NCBI GenBank assembly: GCA_964007475.1
Contig: OZ023275.1
Span: forward strand, 28,773,619-28,837,618
Length of the DNA: 64,000 nt
DNA from: Hybos culiciformis
Taxonomy: Eukaryota; Arthropoda; Insecta; Diptera; Hybotidae
Direction of reading: 5' to 3'
The first letter of the stretch is position 1. The number at the start of each line of letters is the position of its first letter. The notes beneath the pieces were generated by a model. The model saw only the letters and a list, made by a program, of their open reading frames with translations. It searched no databases and was not told the origin of the DNA. A program made the position numbers and the translations under genes. Shown here piece by piece: positions 1-11,900 of this stretch.

Positions 1-115
1 CTGCTGACGAGCAATTGGGTATAACTTATTACCAGTTTCATTTAGAAAAATTATTGATTTATTATATTTTTCAGGATATAAACCAAAAGATGCTCCAGCT
101 CATCAGGATCATTAG
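1..115 (+). CDS. 3' end of an unidentified plus-strand gene (two exons, partial)
   Basis: The window opens inside an exon that ends at base 18 with a GT donor (GTATAA). A 56-bp intron (19-74) ends in TTTTTCAG, and the last exon runs from 75 to a TAG stop at 113-115. The splice is phase 1: the last G of the first exon plus GA gives glycine. The readable C-terminus is ADEQLGYKPKDAPAHQDH, a charged hydrophilic tail with no domain I recognise. An AATAAA at 180-185, 65 bases after the stop, is a plausible poly(A) signal. The gene converges on PQBP1, with about 570 bases between the two stop codons. Splice-site quality, consistent phase and the poly(A) signal support a real gene end. The product cannot be named from 18 residues. 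Confidence 0.6.
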
Positions 116-686
116 ATAATTAATTAACTACCAGTTAATAATTTTAATTGAATGTTGCAAAATAATTCTAATATTGAAAAATAAATTAATAAATAAAATA
201 GTGAACATATTTTTTTTTTTAATAAGTAAAACGGAAGAGAAAATGAAAAAGAAGTTAACTTTTTTATGAGTGATAACATAAATAGGCAACTCGTCTTATA
301 GTACTGAATTATCATAATTGATTTATTGAACAGAACAATGATGTGTTTTGATTATATATAAAAGATTTTAGTAACGTGTAAGATTTTAACTGGACTGTTT
401 AGATTAACTTCGTTCGTTATCAAATTAACAGATAGATCCGCGTCCAAATGCAGTAATTTTAGTACTATTTTATAACTAAAAGAAAGTATACTAAAACAGA
501 ATTCAATTAAAAAACAATTTTCATTTATAAAAAAGAAATTTAATATTTCTTTGATGTAGACGAGACTTACTCTTAATTTATTACGGAATCATTATTAATA
601 GATTTATTTGAAAATTAATTAATTTTATTGGTTTACATATATTTTTCTAAAGTTAATGATGAATTTATTTTAATGTTTCAACAACA
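116..686. other. Convergent intergenic region between two gene 3' ends
   Basis: AT-rich sequence between the stop of the unidentified plus-strand gene and the stop of PQBP1. It carries candidate poly(A) signals for both: AATAAA at 180-185 on the plus strand, and TTTATT (AATAAA on the minus strand) at 664-669 and 603-608. The short open frame at 124-315 on the minus strand is low-complexity and unsupported. I see no other gene. Confidence 0.5.
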
Positions 687-1842
687 CTAATAATCACTTT
701 TTTTCTCATTAGCTCTTAAAACATCGCCAGGTGAAGGGTATGGTCTTTGTTGAAACATTGTACCAGAAACAGTAGAATCAACTCCAGTTTTGTGACCACT
801 TTCAATCAGACCATCAGACCATTTACCTTAAAAATTAAAAATCATAAATTTGACACATAAGTATTATTAATATAATTAACTCACCTCGAGGAACATCTGA
901 GTAACTCGCGGGATCCATTGGATCTAAAGGGTCGTCTTCTTTTGCTTTCCTAGATCCATGTCGATCACTTTCACGTTTTCTATGTTTTTGTCTGATGGCT
1001 TTATCTAAATCTCTGCTCTTTGATTTTTTAACTACGGACTGTTGATAATCTGGAGTTGGACTCAAAGTTCTCTGAAATAAAAGTTTATAATGATTTATGC
1101 ATGAGTAATAAAATTTTATTGAATAATTTAATTTTGCAATTAATTAATACGTAAAAATATTAAATAGCAAATAAACTGATTATAGGTAATTACTTTTGCT
1201 GGCACAAGTGGTGCATTTAAAATTTGTTCGATATCATCTTCAGTCAACTCATCATGCTCTTCAATACTTGGTGGCTGGCTTTCTTCTAATTCTTTTCGAA
1301 GGGTAGCTGCACTTTTTGATACAACGGCTTTTGGATGGGTTGGTGGTAGCCACGAAACCAAATCACTTTGAGTGTTCCAATAGTAGTACACCCCAAATCC
1401 GCAATCATAACATTCTTGCCAAAATTTTGGTAGCGAATATTTTTTTAATAGTAATTGTCGCCTTTTCATATAATTTCTATCTGGTTCGATGATTCCATCA
1501 CCCCATTGCGTGACACAATATGTTGAGCACTTATGATAAATATTATTTTTATTGGGACAACTTTTGTAGCCAGCATTATTTCCTTCAAGAATACGACGTT
1601 TCATTCTTTCTTTCCAAAAATTTTCTTGCGGTTTTTTTATCGGCTCATGATCATATTGAGGCGGTTCTTCGACTTCATCATAGTCTTCGGCAATTATTTC
1701 TTCTACTTCAATTTTTTGTTTCTCTAAACCTGACAAAACAAAACTTTAAAAAATATCTGAATTCTGAGTTGAAATCATTTTTACCAGTTTTGACTATTCC
1801 ACGCTTTTTAAGTCTTTTCAATAGCATTGACGGCAGAGACAT
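687..1842 (-). CDS. PQBP1: Polyglutamine-binding protein 1 (PQBP1), complete, four exons
   Basis: Coding exons on the minus strand are 1842-1785, 1729-1194, 1071-885 and 826-687 (58+536+187+140 = 921 nt, 306 residues plus stop). Every intron is GT-AG and phases join cleanly. What is seen: an N-terminus beginning [17 protein letters not shown], then IIAEDYD (about 31-37), a WW domain at about 119-149 (W123, YYYW 134-137, W146) followed by a conserved HPKAVV segment, a basic arginine/lysine-rich stretch (about 210-245), [14 protein letters not shown], and a C-terminal [16 protein letters not shown] motif (about 285-300). Known for the family: PQBP1 is a nuclear pre-mRNA splicing factor. Its WW domain binds proline-rich partners, and its disordered C-terminus binds the U5 snRNP 15-kDa protein (TXNL4A/Dim1). 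Between IIAEDYD and the WW domain lies an extra segment of about 80 residues with C77, H85, C87 and C91, absent from the human protein as I know it. The start is chosen because it gives the family N-terminus; the ATG seen by reading into intron 1 is not used. Confidence 0.95.
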
Positions 1843-1925
1843 TATGAATGAATTGCAAATTTAGCTATTCTTCACCAATTACCGAAATCCTTCCTTTAAT
1901 GGATTTAATTTAACTTCCCAGCTTT

Positions 1926-2300
1926 GCTAAAAGGCTATTTGGATCTTCGATGCAGACGCCGACAAGAAAATACGCCGTGCGCTGACCGCCGCAAACAATT
2001 TTTTTGTTCGCCGCCGCAAAACATTTTTTTCGAGATTTCAGTGCGTATGCCTTGCGCCGCATTTTTATATTTTGTATCGGCGTGCTAAAAATTTTTCTAA
2101 TATTTTTTTGGTTTTTTTTTTCTTTTTTTTTTTTTGTTATTTTTTTTTGTTTGCTCTTTCCTTTTTTTTTTTTGCTTTTTTTTTTTTTTTTTTTTAGCAC
2201 GGTAACGCCGCATGCCGCTGAGTTTTTTTTCTAAGCGCGTCGCCGCAGCCAAAAACTCGTCGGCGTCGCAGTCTGCTTCGATGAAAAGACCAGACTAGGG
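1926..2300. repeat. GC-rich imperfect inverted-repeat (foldback/MITE-like) element upstream of PQBP1
   Basis: This segment is rich in GCCG/CGCC blocks, in sharp contrast to its AT-rich surroundings, and is interrupted by long T runs (about 2100-2195). The left side contains TCGATGCAGACGCCGACAAG (about 1947-1966). The right side, read in reverse complement, contains the related TCGAAGCAGACTGCGACGCC. Toward the centre both arms read GTGCTAAAAA. Together these make an imperfect foldback of about 370 bp. Open frames across it (1910-2200, 2194-2409) are shadows of the repeat, not genes. It begins within about 90 bases of the PQBP1 start codon, so it occupies the likely promoter or 5'UTR zone. Exact ends and target duplications could not be fixed. 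Confidence 0.5.
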
Positions 2301-5300
2301 TGCCGATTTTCGTTTTTTGACGGCTCTGATTGCTTTTAGCTGTTCGGCTGCGACTCAAGAAGTCACTTGATTTGAAAAAGTCTTTCGGCAACAAAACAAA
2401 ACAATACAATAATTAACTACTGAAAAAAATATTAAAACTTAATTTTTGATGTCCACCTCTCAAAACATTAGTAAGAACTTTCATTTAGTACGATGTTTAA
2501 AAAAGTAAGTAAGTAAATATTGTACTTCTTATCTTTATTTCAGACTTTTTTACAAACATGATTTCTTACATTAAAAATAAATGGAAAAGTACAAATAATT
2601 TGTTTGCAAATTCCTATCTCATTAAAAATTTTGACGTTATACTCAACGACTCGCGTAAAAATTAAAATAATTCAGCTCTCCCAGTTTTACGCCGTATTGT
2701 CAAAATAATTTCTTTTGTTTTTGTTTGGTGTTGCCAAATTTTTAAATTTTTGTTGCAAATTTAAAACAAAAATAATTGACATAAATGCAGTTAGCCCGAT
2801 TTGGTTAAAACTGTGTGAAAAAATAGAGGCGGTCGTCAGAGGGGCCCTGTTTCAGATATATGTCCGCTTAAAGTTTTCATATGTTAGGTGTTCTTAACTT
2901 TTTTTTTACTCCGATTTGCCCTATTCTTGGAGTGGGTACAGAGGCTAGAACAGTTAAACATGTTTTGTTGAAAATAGAAGAGTTATGTTGTTTTGGCTGA
3001 ATCATAGATAAGATATAGTAATAGATGGCCCACTCAAAAGATTTACTACAGCGCCTGATGGATTTGTGGAGGGAAGGTGAACTAAAAAAATAAAATTTTT
3101 GTAGGTGGCAGTATTTCTAATATTTCAAATAAAATTATTAAAATTCAAATTTGCAGGAAAAAAAGAAGATTATGAATAAAAGATAAATTTATTTTTATAG
3201 CAATTTTTTTATTTTCTTAATTTTTTTAGTTTTTATAAAATGTTTTCTGAAATATATTATTGTATTTTTTTTTCTATTTGATCACTTATATAATTCTAAC
3301 ATTTTCACTTAAAATTCTATTTATTTTATTGCAATAATTATTAATTAATAAATTAAATGTATAATCTTAAATTAACTTAAATTCCAATAAATCCAACTTT
3401 GTTTTTGTTTTTGTTTTTTTTTAAATAAAATCCACAATTAAAATTCAAATATGAATTTATTCAGTTTCTTTTTTTTTTAAATAATATCTTCTATTACTTT
3501 TATAATAATTTAGTCTGTTTTCTAAAATAAGTTCAAAATTTAACTTCAATTAAAATTGTTTTTCAAAAATCCAGTTTATAATTTTTTTTAATAAAATTCA
3601 AATTATTTTTTTCTCAAAATTAATCACCTACACGTCTAAATGCTTTTATTTCAAAAAAATGAATAAATAAGAAAAAAAGCTCAGCCGGCTGGGTTGACAA
3701 TAAAACAAAACGTAAACAAACAAGAGCGCCGCATGTGGTTGAAAGGTGAAACACATTAAGAAACTGAAATTAATTTTGTTCTAAGTGAACCTACCATGGG
3801 CTGAATGAAATTAAATGAAAATAAATATGTGCAGGTGAAAAGTTCACTAAAGTGACTGATTGATTAGCAATTACGATTATATTTAAATTTCAATATACTA
3901 ACATAGGTGAAAGAAAGCACAAATTTTTTTTGATGGATGTGTAAAAATTTAATATTTATATACAAGTAGTTTTGTTTAAAGCTATTATAATGAAAAGAAA
4001 TTTCATTGATTATTGAAATATTTAATTTTAAATAGTACTGTATAAATATTTTGTATTTAAAAAAATTCCACGTTTCTTGTGAAAGGTATCTAGATACTGT
4101 TTCAATTTAGTAATGTTAGTATGTACAATGAAAATCGAATGAATTTATAAACTATTGTTACCTCAGGTATCTATTCGCAATTCATAGCTTAATTAAATTT
4201 TGCGATATTGCAATATAGATGAATCAAGAAACAAATTACATGCATTTATTATTTTTTATTTACTGTTGTTATATCTTTAATTACATAACTTATTATTTTA
4301 TTTTATGATTACATTACATTATTATTATATTTTTAACATTATTCATTGTACAATTGAAAAATTTACACTAACATAATTAACATTTTATAAATAATAATTT
4401 ATTATTTTTGGATTTTTTTTTGGTAGCATATTTAAGATCTAGGCCCCATGTACAAGTAAGTTACGTTATTACCACTAATTACGTAAGTGATCATTTTTTA
4501 AAAACAAAATAGAGGGCTAGTAAGCCGAAGCTCAAATACATATACATTTAGAAGCTATCGCTATAATCATTATGTATAGTTTAATGGGAATAATTGTAAT
4601 AAAAAATCCTATTACTCATTGGTGGAAACTACACGAAATTTCGCGGCAATTAGAACCTTCAAAGAGTAAAAAACGCTAAGATGGGCATGGATATCGTGAC
4701 TCATTTCAGTGTTTTTAATATGTGGATTTGTGGAAGACAATAATTGTATTTCCTTACAAACTAAACCTAAAAGATAATTTGAGGACATTTTAGTAGTCCT
4801 AACAGTTAATAGTTCTATCTTTTTAGAACGAATAAGTTCAAAAGTGTTCCTTCTCTTGACAAATACTGAAAGGACTGAGTACCCGTCACTATTATTTTTG
4901 AAGAAAGTAGCTTTTGAATGATTTGAGTGGATTTACATTATTATTATTATTTTTGTAGGTTAATAGAAAATAATCTGTCTTCTCTATAAGAGCATATTTA
5001 TAATATTAAATGAGGAACAAGGAACGCCAGTTTTCCTAAATCAGAACGAGTTTCTTTGATTGAACTTGCGATCGAACCTATGCATCGCTTAATTTCGTTT
5101 ACTATTAAATTTTAATGTTTCGTGTGTAATAAAAATATAACTTATAAGTTGAGAACTTTGAGTTATTAAAATTGAAGAAATTATAGAGACCTTATTACTT
5201 TTACTATCAAACTAATAGTATTATTTATATACATTGATAATATACATATTATATGAATATTATTTTAAATTAATAGTACGCATATATACTATCTATATTT

Positions 5301-5715
5301 AAATTACAGTATTTATATACATTTTTTACAAATTCTTACACATTACGTGAAACAAATATTTATATTAGATATTGTTATTAGCTATTGGATTTACAATTTT
5401 TTTTCTCAGAACATCTAAAAGGATTTGAAGAAATTAGATATTAATTTATTTTTTATGAATAATTCAATTTAATTTATTAAGATTTATGTACAGTACGTTC
5501 ATACTACACATTTCGATCTAAATATTAGAGTAAAAAAATTTGTAGAATTATAATTTTTAAATCTAATAAATTGGATTTTATCATATGATAGATATATCTT
5601 AGGAAATTTAGATTCGCGTTTTTGTAAAACGTCATAGAAAATATTTAAGTGAAATTAAAATAATTTAAATAAAATTTTTAATGATCTTAGAAATATTTAA
5701 CAAAAATTTGAAAAA
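2301..5715. other. AT-rich intergenic spacer, no gene recognised
   Basis: Lies between the 5' side of PQBP1 and the 3' end of the FN3 membrane-protein gene. Stretches of slightly higher GC at about 2900-3080 and 4490-4870 might be old repeat debris, but I could not match them to a family. The part just below 5716 should hold the 3'UTR of the FN3 gene. The minus-strand AATAAA hexamers there are too frequent in this composition to assign one. Confidence 0.4.
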
Positions 5716-7187
5716 TTATACGTGCAGAGCTCTTCCATCAGATAGAAATCCACTAGGTATTAGAGCTTGTTTGTCGATTGATTTAGAGTATAAACTATGT
5801 CTAGCTCTAAGAATCACAGCATACACTATTAAAAAACCTAAAAATACTAGCAATAAATTTAAAATAATGAAGATTATACTTTTAGTTGTAATTTCATTTG
5901 ATACATTCAAAAATTCATTCTTCTGCGGATTATTTGAAATCTGATCCCTAGGTGTTTTACTAGGTACAATAAGTTGCTTTTCCACATTATTAAGTTCTAT
6001 TTTATTGATATTTGAAAAGTCTGTTTGTTTTTTAATATGCGTTTTTCTAGAGTATTCAGACTTTGATGCAATTGTTGATATAGATTGTTGAGTAGTTTGC
6101 ATGGACAAATTTTGCATATTAACTGCATCATCAATTAATCTACGGGTATCCACAATAAGTTTATGAGACCTTCGCATTCCTCCTGTATCCTAAAAAGACA
6201 ATAATAAACATAAGTATTATGTGTTAAAATAAAAAATAATTAAAACAATTTATAGTACAGTTTAGCAATCATAAAATTGTTCTTACCTTGTTTTTGCACG
6301 TAACTTGTACATTGTAAACAGTATCAGACCACAAAGATAATTCAACTGCTGAACCATCAGTTAGTAGATTACCCATTAAACCTCCGCCCGACACTTCCCA
6401 TGTAACTAAACATTGCTTTGATGAATTTGTGATTGCCTGATCCCATATGATGTCAGTTATAATAAGTGAATCTTGTTTAGATGCTGATTGTATATTTAAC
6501 GAAAAAGGTCCTAAAGATTGGTCGCATTTGTTCCAACACTAAAAAAATAATTTGTTTCAAATTAATAATCAAAATTATAATTAATTAAGTTCTGTATTAG
6601 GGTGGTAAATCGTAAATTTTCATAACCAATTCTTCTTAATAAATATTCCTTTAATTCAATATCTTCCCTATCCGTATTTTTAATCTATTTTTTAATTCAA
6701 TATTTTTTTAATCAGTGTCATTGTGAGTTTGATAAAGGAAGGATATGCGTCATTCGTTTTCAGAAATGTTTTTTTGAAATGCAATTGAAAAATTTGTTGA
6801 AAAAGGAAATTTTGTTCTAGAAGTCAATATTTTAAAGTTTATTTTTCTTAAAAAAAAAAAAAAAAAATTTGAATTGTTTGTACATTTTATTAGGTATATA
6901 ATATAATAATAAAAAGTAGGTAAAAAAACTACTTTGTCATATAAAAGTATTTTTTTCATAGACAAAACAGTTACATTAATATCAAGGCTTCTCCTTTGAG
7001 TAAATAAAAAATCTTAAAGAAAATTGTTAAAAATGAAAACAAGCCGTTTCTAATTAGATGTTAACATCTGTAGGTATAAATATATAGTGAAATAAGTATA
7101 TGTTAAATACACAATAAACAAACTCACCAGAAAACTGAATGCATCTAATGGAATGTAATTATTGATATTAGGCGGTGTGATGCACAT
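5716..7187 (-). CDS. Cys-rich/FN3 single-pass membrane protein, Kallmann/Fend-like, 3' exons (5' end not found)
   Basis: Three phase-0 exons are visible on the minus strand: 7187-7128 (60 nt, starting MCITPPNI, donor GTGAGT), 6538-6287 (252 nt, donor GTAAGA) and 6189-5716 (474 nt, ending in TAA). Joined, they give 261 residues. The middle exon opens CWNKCDQ and reads as a fibronectin type III fold: W52, then CLVTWEVSGGG around 63, ELSLW and VYNVQVTCKNK near 95. It carries an N-x-S glycosylation site (NSSK). The last exon encodes a Ser/Thr/Asn-rich stalk, one membrane span of about 23 residues (about 209-231), and a 30-residue tail starting RARHSLY and ending GRALHV, which suggests a type I surface protein. 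The CW-x2-C start followed by FN3 recalls the Kallmann/anosmin and insect Fend cell-surface proteins involved in axon guidance; that link rests on family memory and is not proven. The upstream exons with signal peptide and first cysteines were not located on this strand. Confidence 0.75.
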
Positions 7188-8377
7188 CTGTAATTTAAAG
7201 TAAGAAAAATTGATTAATTATGATGCAATACTCTTTCATTTAAAAACGATTAGGTACATTTCATATTATATATTTGTATTACATCAAATTTGTCTGAAAG
7301 AACTATGCATCTCCTTTTTTCAAATCATCGAGTTTATATAAAGTTCATAAAAATTAATAACTAAAGTGGGTTACTCTTTATTGAATTAAGAAGATTTGGA
7401 GTACTTTTATAGAATTGTTTTTATTAAAGAGATTTTATTTTTGAGTACCAATTCCAACTTTTTGATAATTATTCTAGAGTTTCCTCAAAATTTTTTGGCA
7501 AAAGCAAAATACTTAAAATATTAGTTCGTTAAAAGCAAATAACTGGAGTCTTTGTTTCCACATTTCAAGTTCAAAATACATACAAACATACATTATGTTA
7601 TACTTAAGATATTAAATTAGGCTCTGTAAAATTTACTTCCTCTCTACTTTAGTATCGTGTTTCATTATACGTCTATAAAGTATTTTCTGTGTCTCGGTCT
7701 TGGTCGCAACATAACTTTTCCTTTGAGACGAAAAAATTATTGGATGCAACGAAAGTATTGCTTCTCTTCTTATTTTACATAATATAATAAATAATAAAAA
7801 CCTTAATTCTTAATAGCAGTTGTAATATTTTAGGACAGTAGTACAGATACAAATTACAACTTAATTTTTAAAAATTTCTTTGTAAAAAAGAATCTTAAAA
7901 AATGGTTCTATTAACAAAAAAAATTAAGAAAATTTTAATTTCAATTTCACATAAATAGTAGGTATAATATAATATGTAAATATATTTATGTACCTCATTT
8001 AATTAACAAAGTGTTATGCTTAAGGTAGTTTTGACTGAGATCCTCATTAGAATAAACAAAATAAAGAAAAATTAAAAAATATTTAAAGGGTCTAAATAAT
8101 TTGATTTAAGTGCATTGAATTGGCTGGTTTATTTTTACCTAATCTGTATGTTCTTCTAATTCATTTTAATTTTTTTATATGTTATTATATTTATTATATG
8201 GAATTCGTTTTGGCTCGTTAATTGAGTACATATATATTTTAAAAGTACTCACAATTATTGAATGGTATAACGCTAATTTTATCCAGAATTCAGTTTTTTT
8301 CATTTTACGCGTTTTGGGAGGCGTTCTTTTTGAATAATTTTTCATGCAGATTTAAATTTAAATTTTTATGCAATTGA
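7188..8377. other. AT-rich sequence, presumed intron of the FN3 gene
   Basis: The 60-nt exon ending at 7187 has a good acceptor on its upstream side, so at least one further exon must lie beyond it on the minus strand. I found no convincing exon here. The sequence is low-complexity and AT-rich. Confidence 0.35.
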
Positions 8378-8978
8378 TTGAAAACTATTGCAAACTTTTT
8401 TATCAAATCCTACATACGACCAAAATTAGAATACAATTCGCATATATGGGCTGGTGCTCCCAAAACCAATCTTGAATACCTGGACAAAGTTCAGAGAAGG
8501 GCTATTAGATTGATAAACAATCACCAAACAACCAGCTCATTAACATCACTCAACCACCGTCGTAACGTAGGTTCACTTTCAATTTTTTACAAATACTTTG
8601 TTGGAATGGATACGTTTCCCTGGAAGTAGAGGCCCTACTTCCTCAACTTCAAGTTTTTTCACGCCAAACACGTACCGCTTCAACGTAACACCCATTCTTC
8701 GTCAAAATTCCTAGATGTGATAGAACGAGCTTCGGAGATTCGTTTTCAATTCGCACCTCGAGAATGTGAAATGCTCTCCCATCAAAACTGTTCCCGACAG
8801 CTGGCGGACGCTTGATTTACGACTTGCGCTGCTTTAAGAAGAGTGTAAATGATTATCTATTAACTGTCCCATTTTTTAATCCCGTCTAAACTTCCTGTCC
8901 TCATTACCAAATCCATACTTCTTATAGTATAAAAGGTATCCCACCTAGTGATTTGGTAACTTTAATAAAAAAAAAATA
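8378..8978 (+). pseudogene. Decayed 3' end of a jockey-like non-LTR retrotransposon
   Basis: The plus strand reads SYIRPKLEYNSHIWAGAP, LDKVQRRAIRLI and HRRNVGSLSIFYKYF, the familiar C-terminal segment of jockey-clade reverse transcriptases. A stop follows at about 8626-8628, but homology continues in another frame: VFSRQTRTAST, then HPFFVKIPRCDRTSFGDSF, NALPS, and finally FKKSVNDYLLTVP ending at a TAA at 8887-8889. At least one frameshift and an internal stop break the frame, and the element lacks everything upstream, so it is a dead, 5'-truncated copy. A 3'UTR of about 80 bases ends in a tail of A residues near 8970-8980. It lies within or beside the presumed intron of the FN3 gene, in the opposite orientation. 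Target-site duplications could not be defined. Confidence 0.88.
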
Positions 8979-8979
8979 A

Positions 8980-11900
8980 ATATATATGTTGAGTATTGTG
9001 AGTTTTTGATGCTGTTCTCCAAATGCATTCTATACAGCGATAATTTTAAAAGGGATGCAAAATTTGAATTTACATTTTTTTAGCTTAACTGGAAGGGATT
9101 TATACAATTGTGAATAATTATATCAAAAAGTATAATAAACTTCATTATAAAAAAAAAATTAAATTAATGAATGTAATTAAGTGAAAAACAAGTTTTTACC
9201 CAATAGAAAGACGTTTATTTTTTATTCCTGTATATATACACAAAGATGACGGAATAAAAGATTCGAAGTCTAGTTAAGTTTGCATATAATTATTAGTGTT
9301 TTACATTATATTTGTAAAATAAATAAAAATTAAAAATATTCTACATACCTTCATAAATTTACCCATTTATGCGACAATGTTACAACAGTGAAAGAAAAAA
9401 TAAATTAACTAAACGAAATTAAAACTTTCGTTGCAACGCAAATATTTATTAATCGGTGCTAAAGTATTTTATATAGGATTTGAGAAATATATATACACAT
9501 AAAAATATTCATAAAAAGTAATGAATATTTGTTATAATTTTCGTATTAAGTGAAATGGGCAAGACCCTAGTTTTAAATATTGTAACGCCTATTTCATTTA
9601 TGTAAAATAAAGGAATAAAATTCTTATTTTTTTTTTTAAATTTATTTCTAATTAACATAATTTGTTTTTTATTAATGGAATATGCTTTCAGAGACTTTTT
9701 AATTAAGCAAAGACAAGTTATATTGAAATTTTCTGTTTGCATTTTTAATGAAATTTTTTTTTTATATACATATTCTACCTTAAAGGTATTTTTTACTTTC
9801 CTAATGAACCAATATTTTTATATTTCTTATTGGTTTAAATAAAACGAAAGAAAAAAATTGTTTTGACTTATTAAAAAATGTATATATAGGTACAAAATTC
9901 GTACGTTGAGCTTACGTTCATATTTGTATGTTTAAATAAACATAATCATAAGAAATTATTGATCGATTAAAAAACTAACATGGTTTACATAAAATGAGTT
10001 GAAAGGAAAATGAGAAGTTTTTATTACCAATTTTTTTTAATCAAATAATAATTATAAAATAAAATAAAATTACAGAAAAACGATCAATTTTATATAATTA
10101 TATAGTATTTATTTTTTATGATACTTTTCTCTTCATTGTCTTATTTTCCAATCTAGTAGTTATGTTAAGATTTTTATTGAAAATACCGAATGTAGAATTC
10201 AAGGACAAAATTTTGAAATTTGATAATTTAATTTTAGTTACCTACTGTTTTAGAATTAGTATAACAATATGTTAACATTATTTTTACAAAACGGCATTAT
10301 ATAATAAAAAAAATACATTTCTTTATTAAATTGATTTTAATGTTAAATCACTTATAAAAATGTTGGAGAAAAGGGTCAATATAATTTATTCAATAATGAA
10401 TTTAAATTAAAAATGAATTAATAAAAAAATAAATTAAAAAGATTGAAATATGTAGGTTCGACATTCTACTTGAAATCAAATGTATTAGAAATTGAAATCA
10501 AATGTATTAGAAAATGAGACTAGTTTTCCATCTGGCCTGGAATTTTTCTACAACAAATTTTAAGGGTTTAAGACTGTCAATAAAATAGACTCAAAATTTG
10601 AAAAATCAATTAATATGCCGTATCATAATAAAACACAAAACCCATAATTTAGGAAAAAGGATAATGCTAAAATTGAATGTATTTTTCAAACAATACATGA
10701 TTTCATTAAATGTCCGTTCGTCTGTCCGGCCGTGTGTCTCACATTAAAATGGTTTTGACATGACTATCAAACTACTTAATCCTTTTTGGTCAAGCCTCAA
10801 ACTAAAATTATGTTTTTTAATTTTTATTTTTGAAATATTTTACACCGAAAATCCCCTGAATTCGTTCTCAGACAAATTCAGAAGTAATCCAATAAAACGT
10901 TGATTTACTGATCATTTTCGAACATTTGGTTTTGTAAAAAATGTTTGTTGCTTTTAAGACTAGTTTAAATCTGCTGATAAGAGATATAAATTGAGCGAAT
11001 TCAAAAACCTCGAAATAGTTTTATTATTAAGAATTTACATTCATTATTGATGCTAAAAATCTCTTTTAAAAACTTGATAAATACATGTATGAATCAAAAC
11101 TAAAAAAGTATTAGTACCCACAGCCACAACAAAATTACTAATTATACTTTAACTAATTATACCTTAATATTATTATATTTTTAGGCACCTACTGTTCGTT
11201 TTGCGTTTTGGTATTTTCTTATATGTCTATATTTCTATATTATAGGTATGTAATTTTGAAGATCACTAAATAAGATAAAATTTCCTAATAATGTTTAAGA
11301 TATTATAAAAAAATAATATTGTTTAATTTATTAAGTACGTTCAATAATGAATTCATAAATTAAATAAAGTATTTATAATTTTTTTGTATTGTTATCAATA
11401 TTTTTCTTGTAAGTTATAGACTGTGTTTCTTCAATTAAGTTTATAATCTAATATGGAAATTGAAAAACCATCCCTGAAAAAGGTGCAAATAAGATGTCGG
11501 ACTAGGCCCCGAGCAAACTAAAAAAGGAACCGTTTCAATTACACTTTCATTCATAAGAATCACCAGCCATAATTATTTCGGCTTGATTCTAATCTGATCC
11601 AAAAATTTTAATTACTTTTTTCCTTTGTTTTGTGAATAAAATTGTTCTTCGTAAATGACAATAAAAAAATTAAATTAAAAAATCGAAATCTTGCCGGTAA
11701 AAAATATGTTTCTCGTCTATCATCAAATAAATAGAATTTATAACTAAATCATGAAATAAAAAAAATATGTAATTTGTTATATTAATATGTAATTGACAAT
11801 AACTATTGATGGTATAACTCTAACTATAATAATTGAAAGAGAATATTTGACTTCATATCCTAAATTACTGAAATACTCTACTAGTTTGTTAGTTAATTTG

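Noticed and set aside
1520..1864. Plus-strand open frames overlapping PQBP1 (1520-1864, 1533-1727)
   Set aside because: Antisense shadows of PQBP1 exons 1 and 2.
9350..9395. Minus-strand donor-like GTATGT near 9350 as an upstream exon of the FN3 gene
   Set aside because: No acceptable acceptor and no cysteines in the frame expected for this family.
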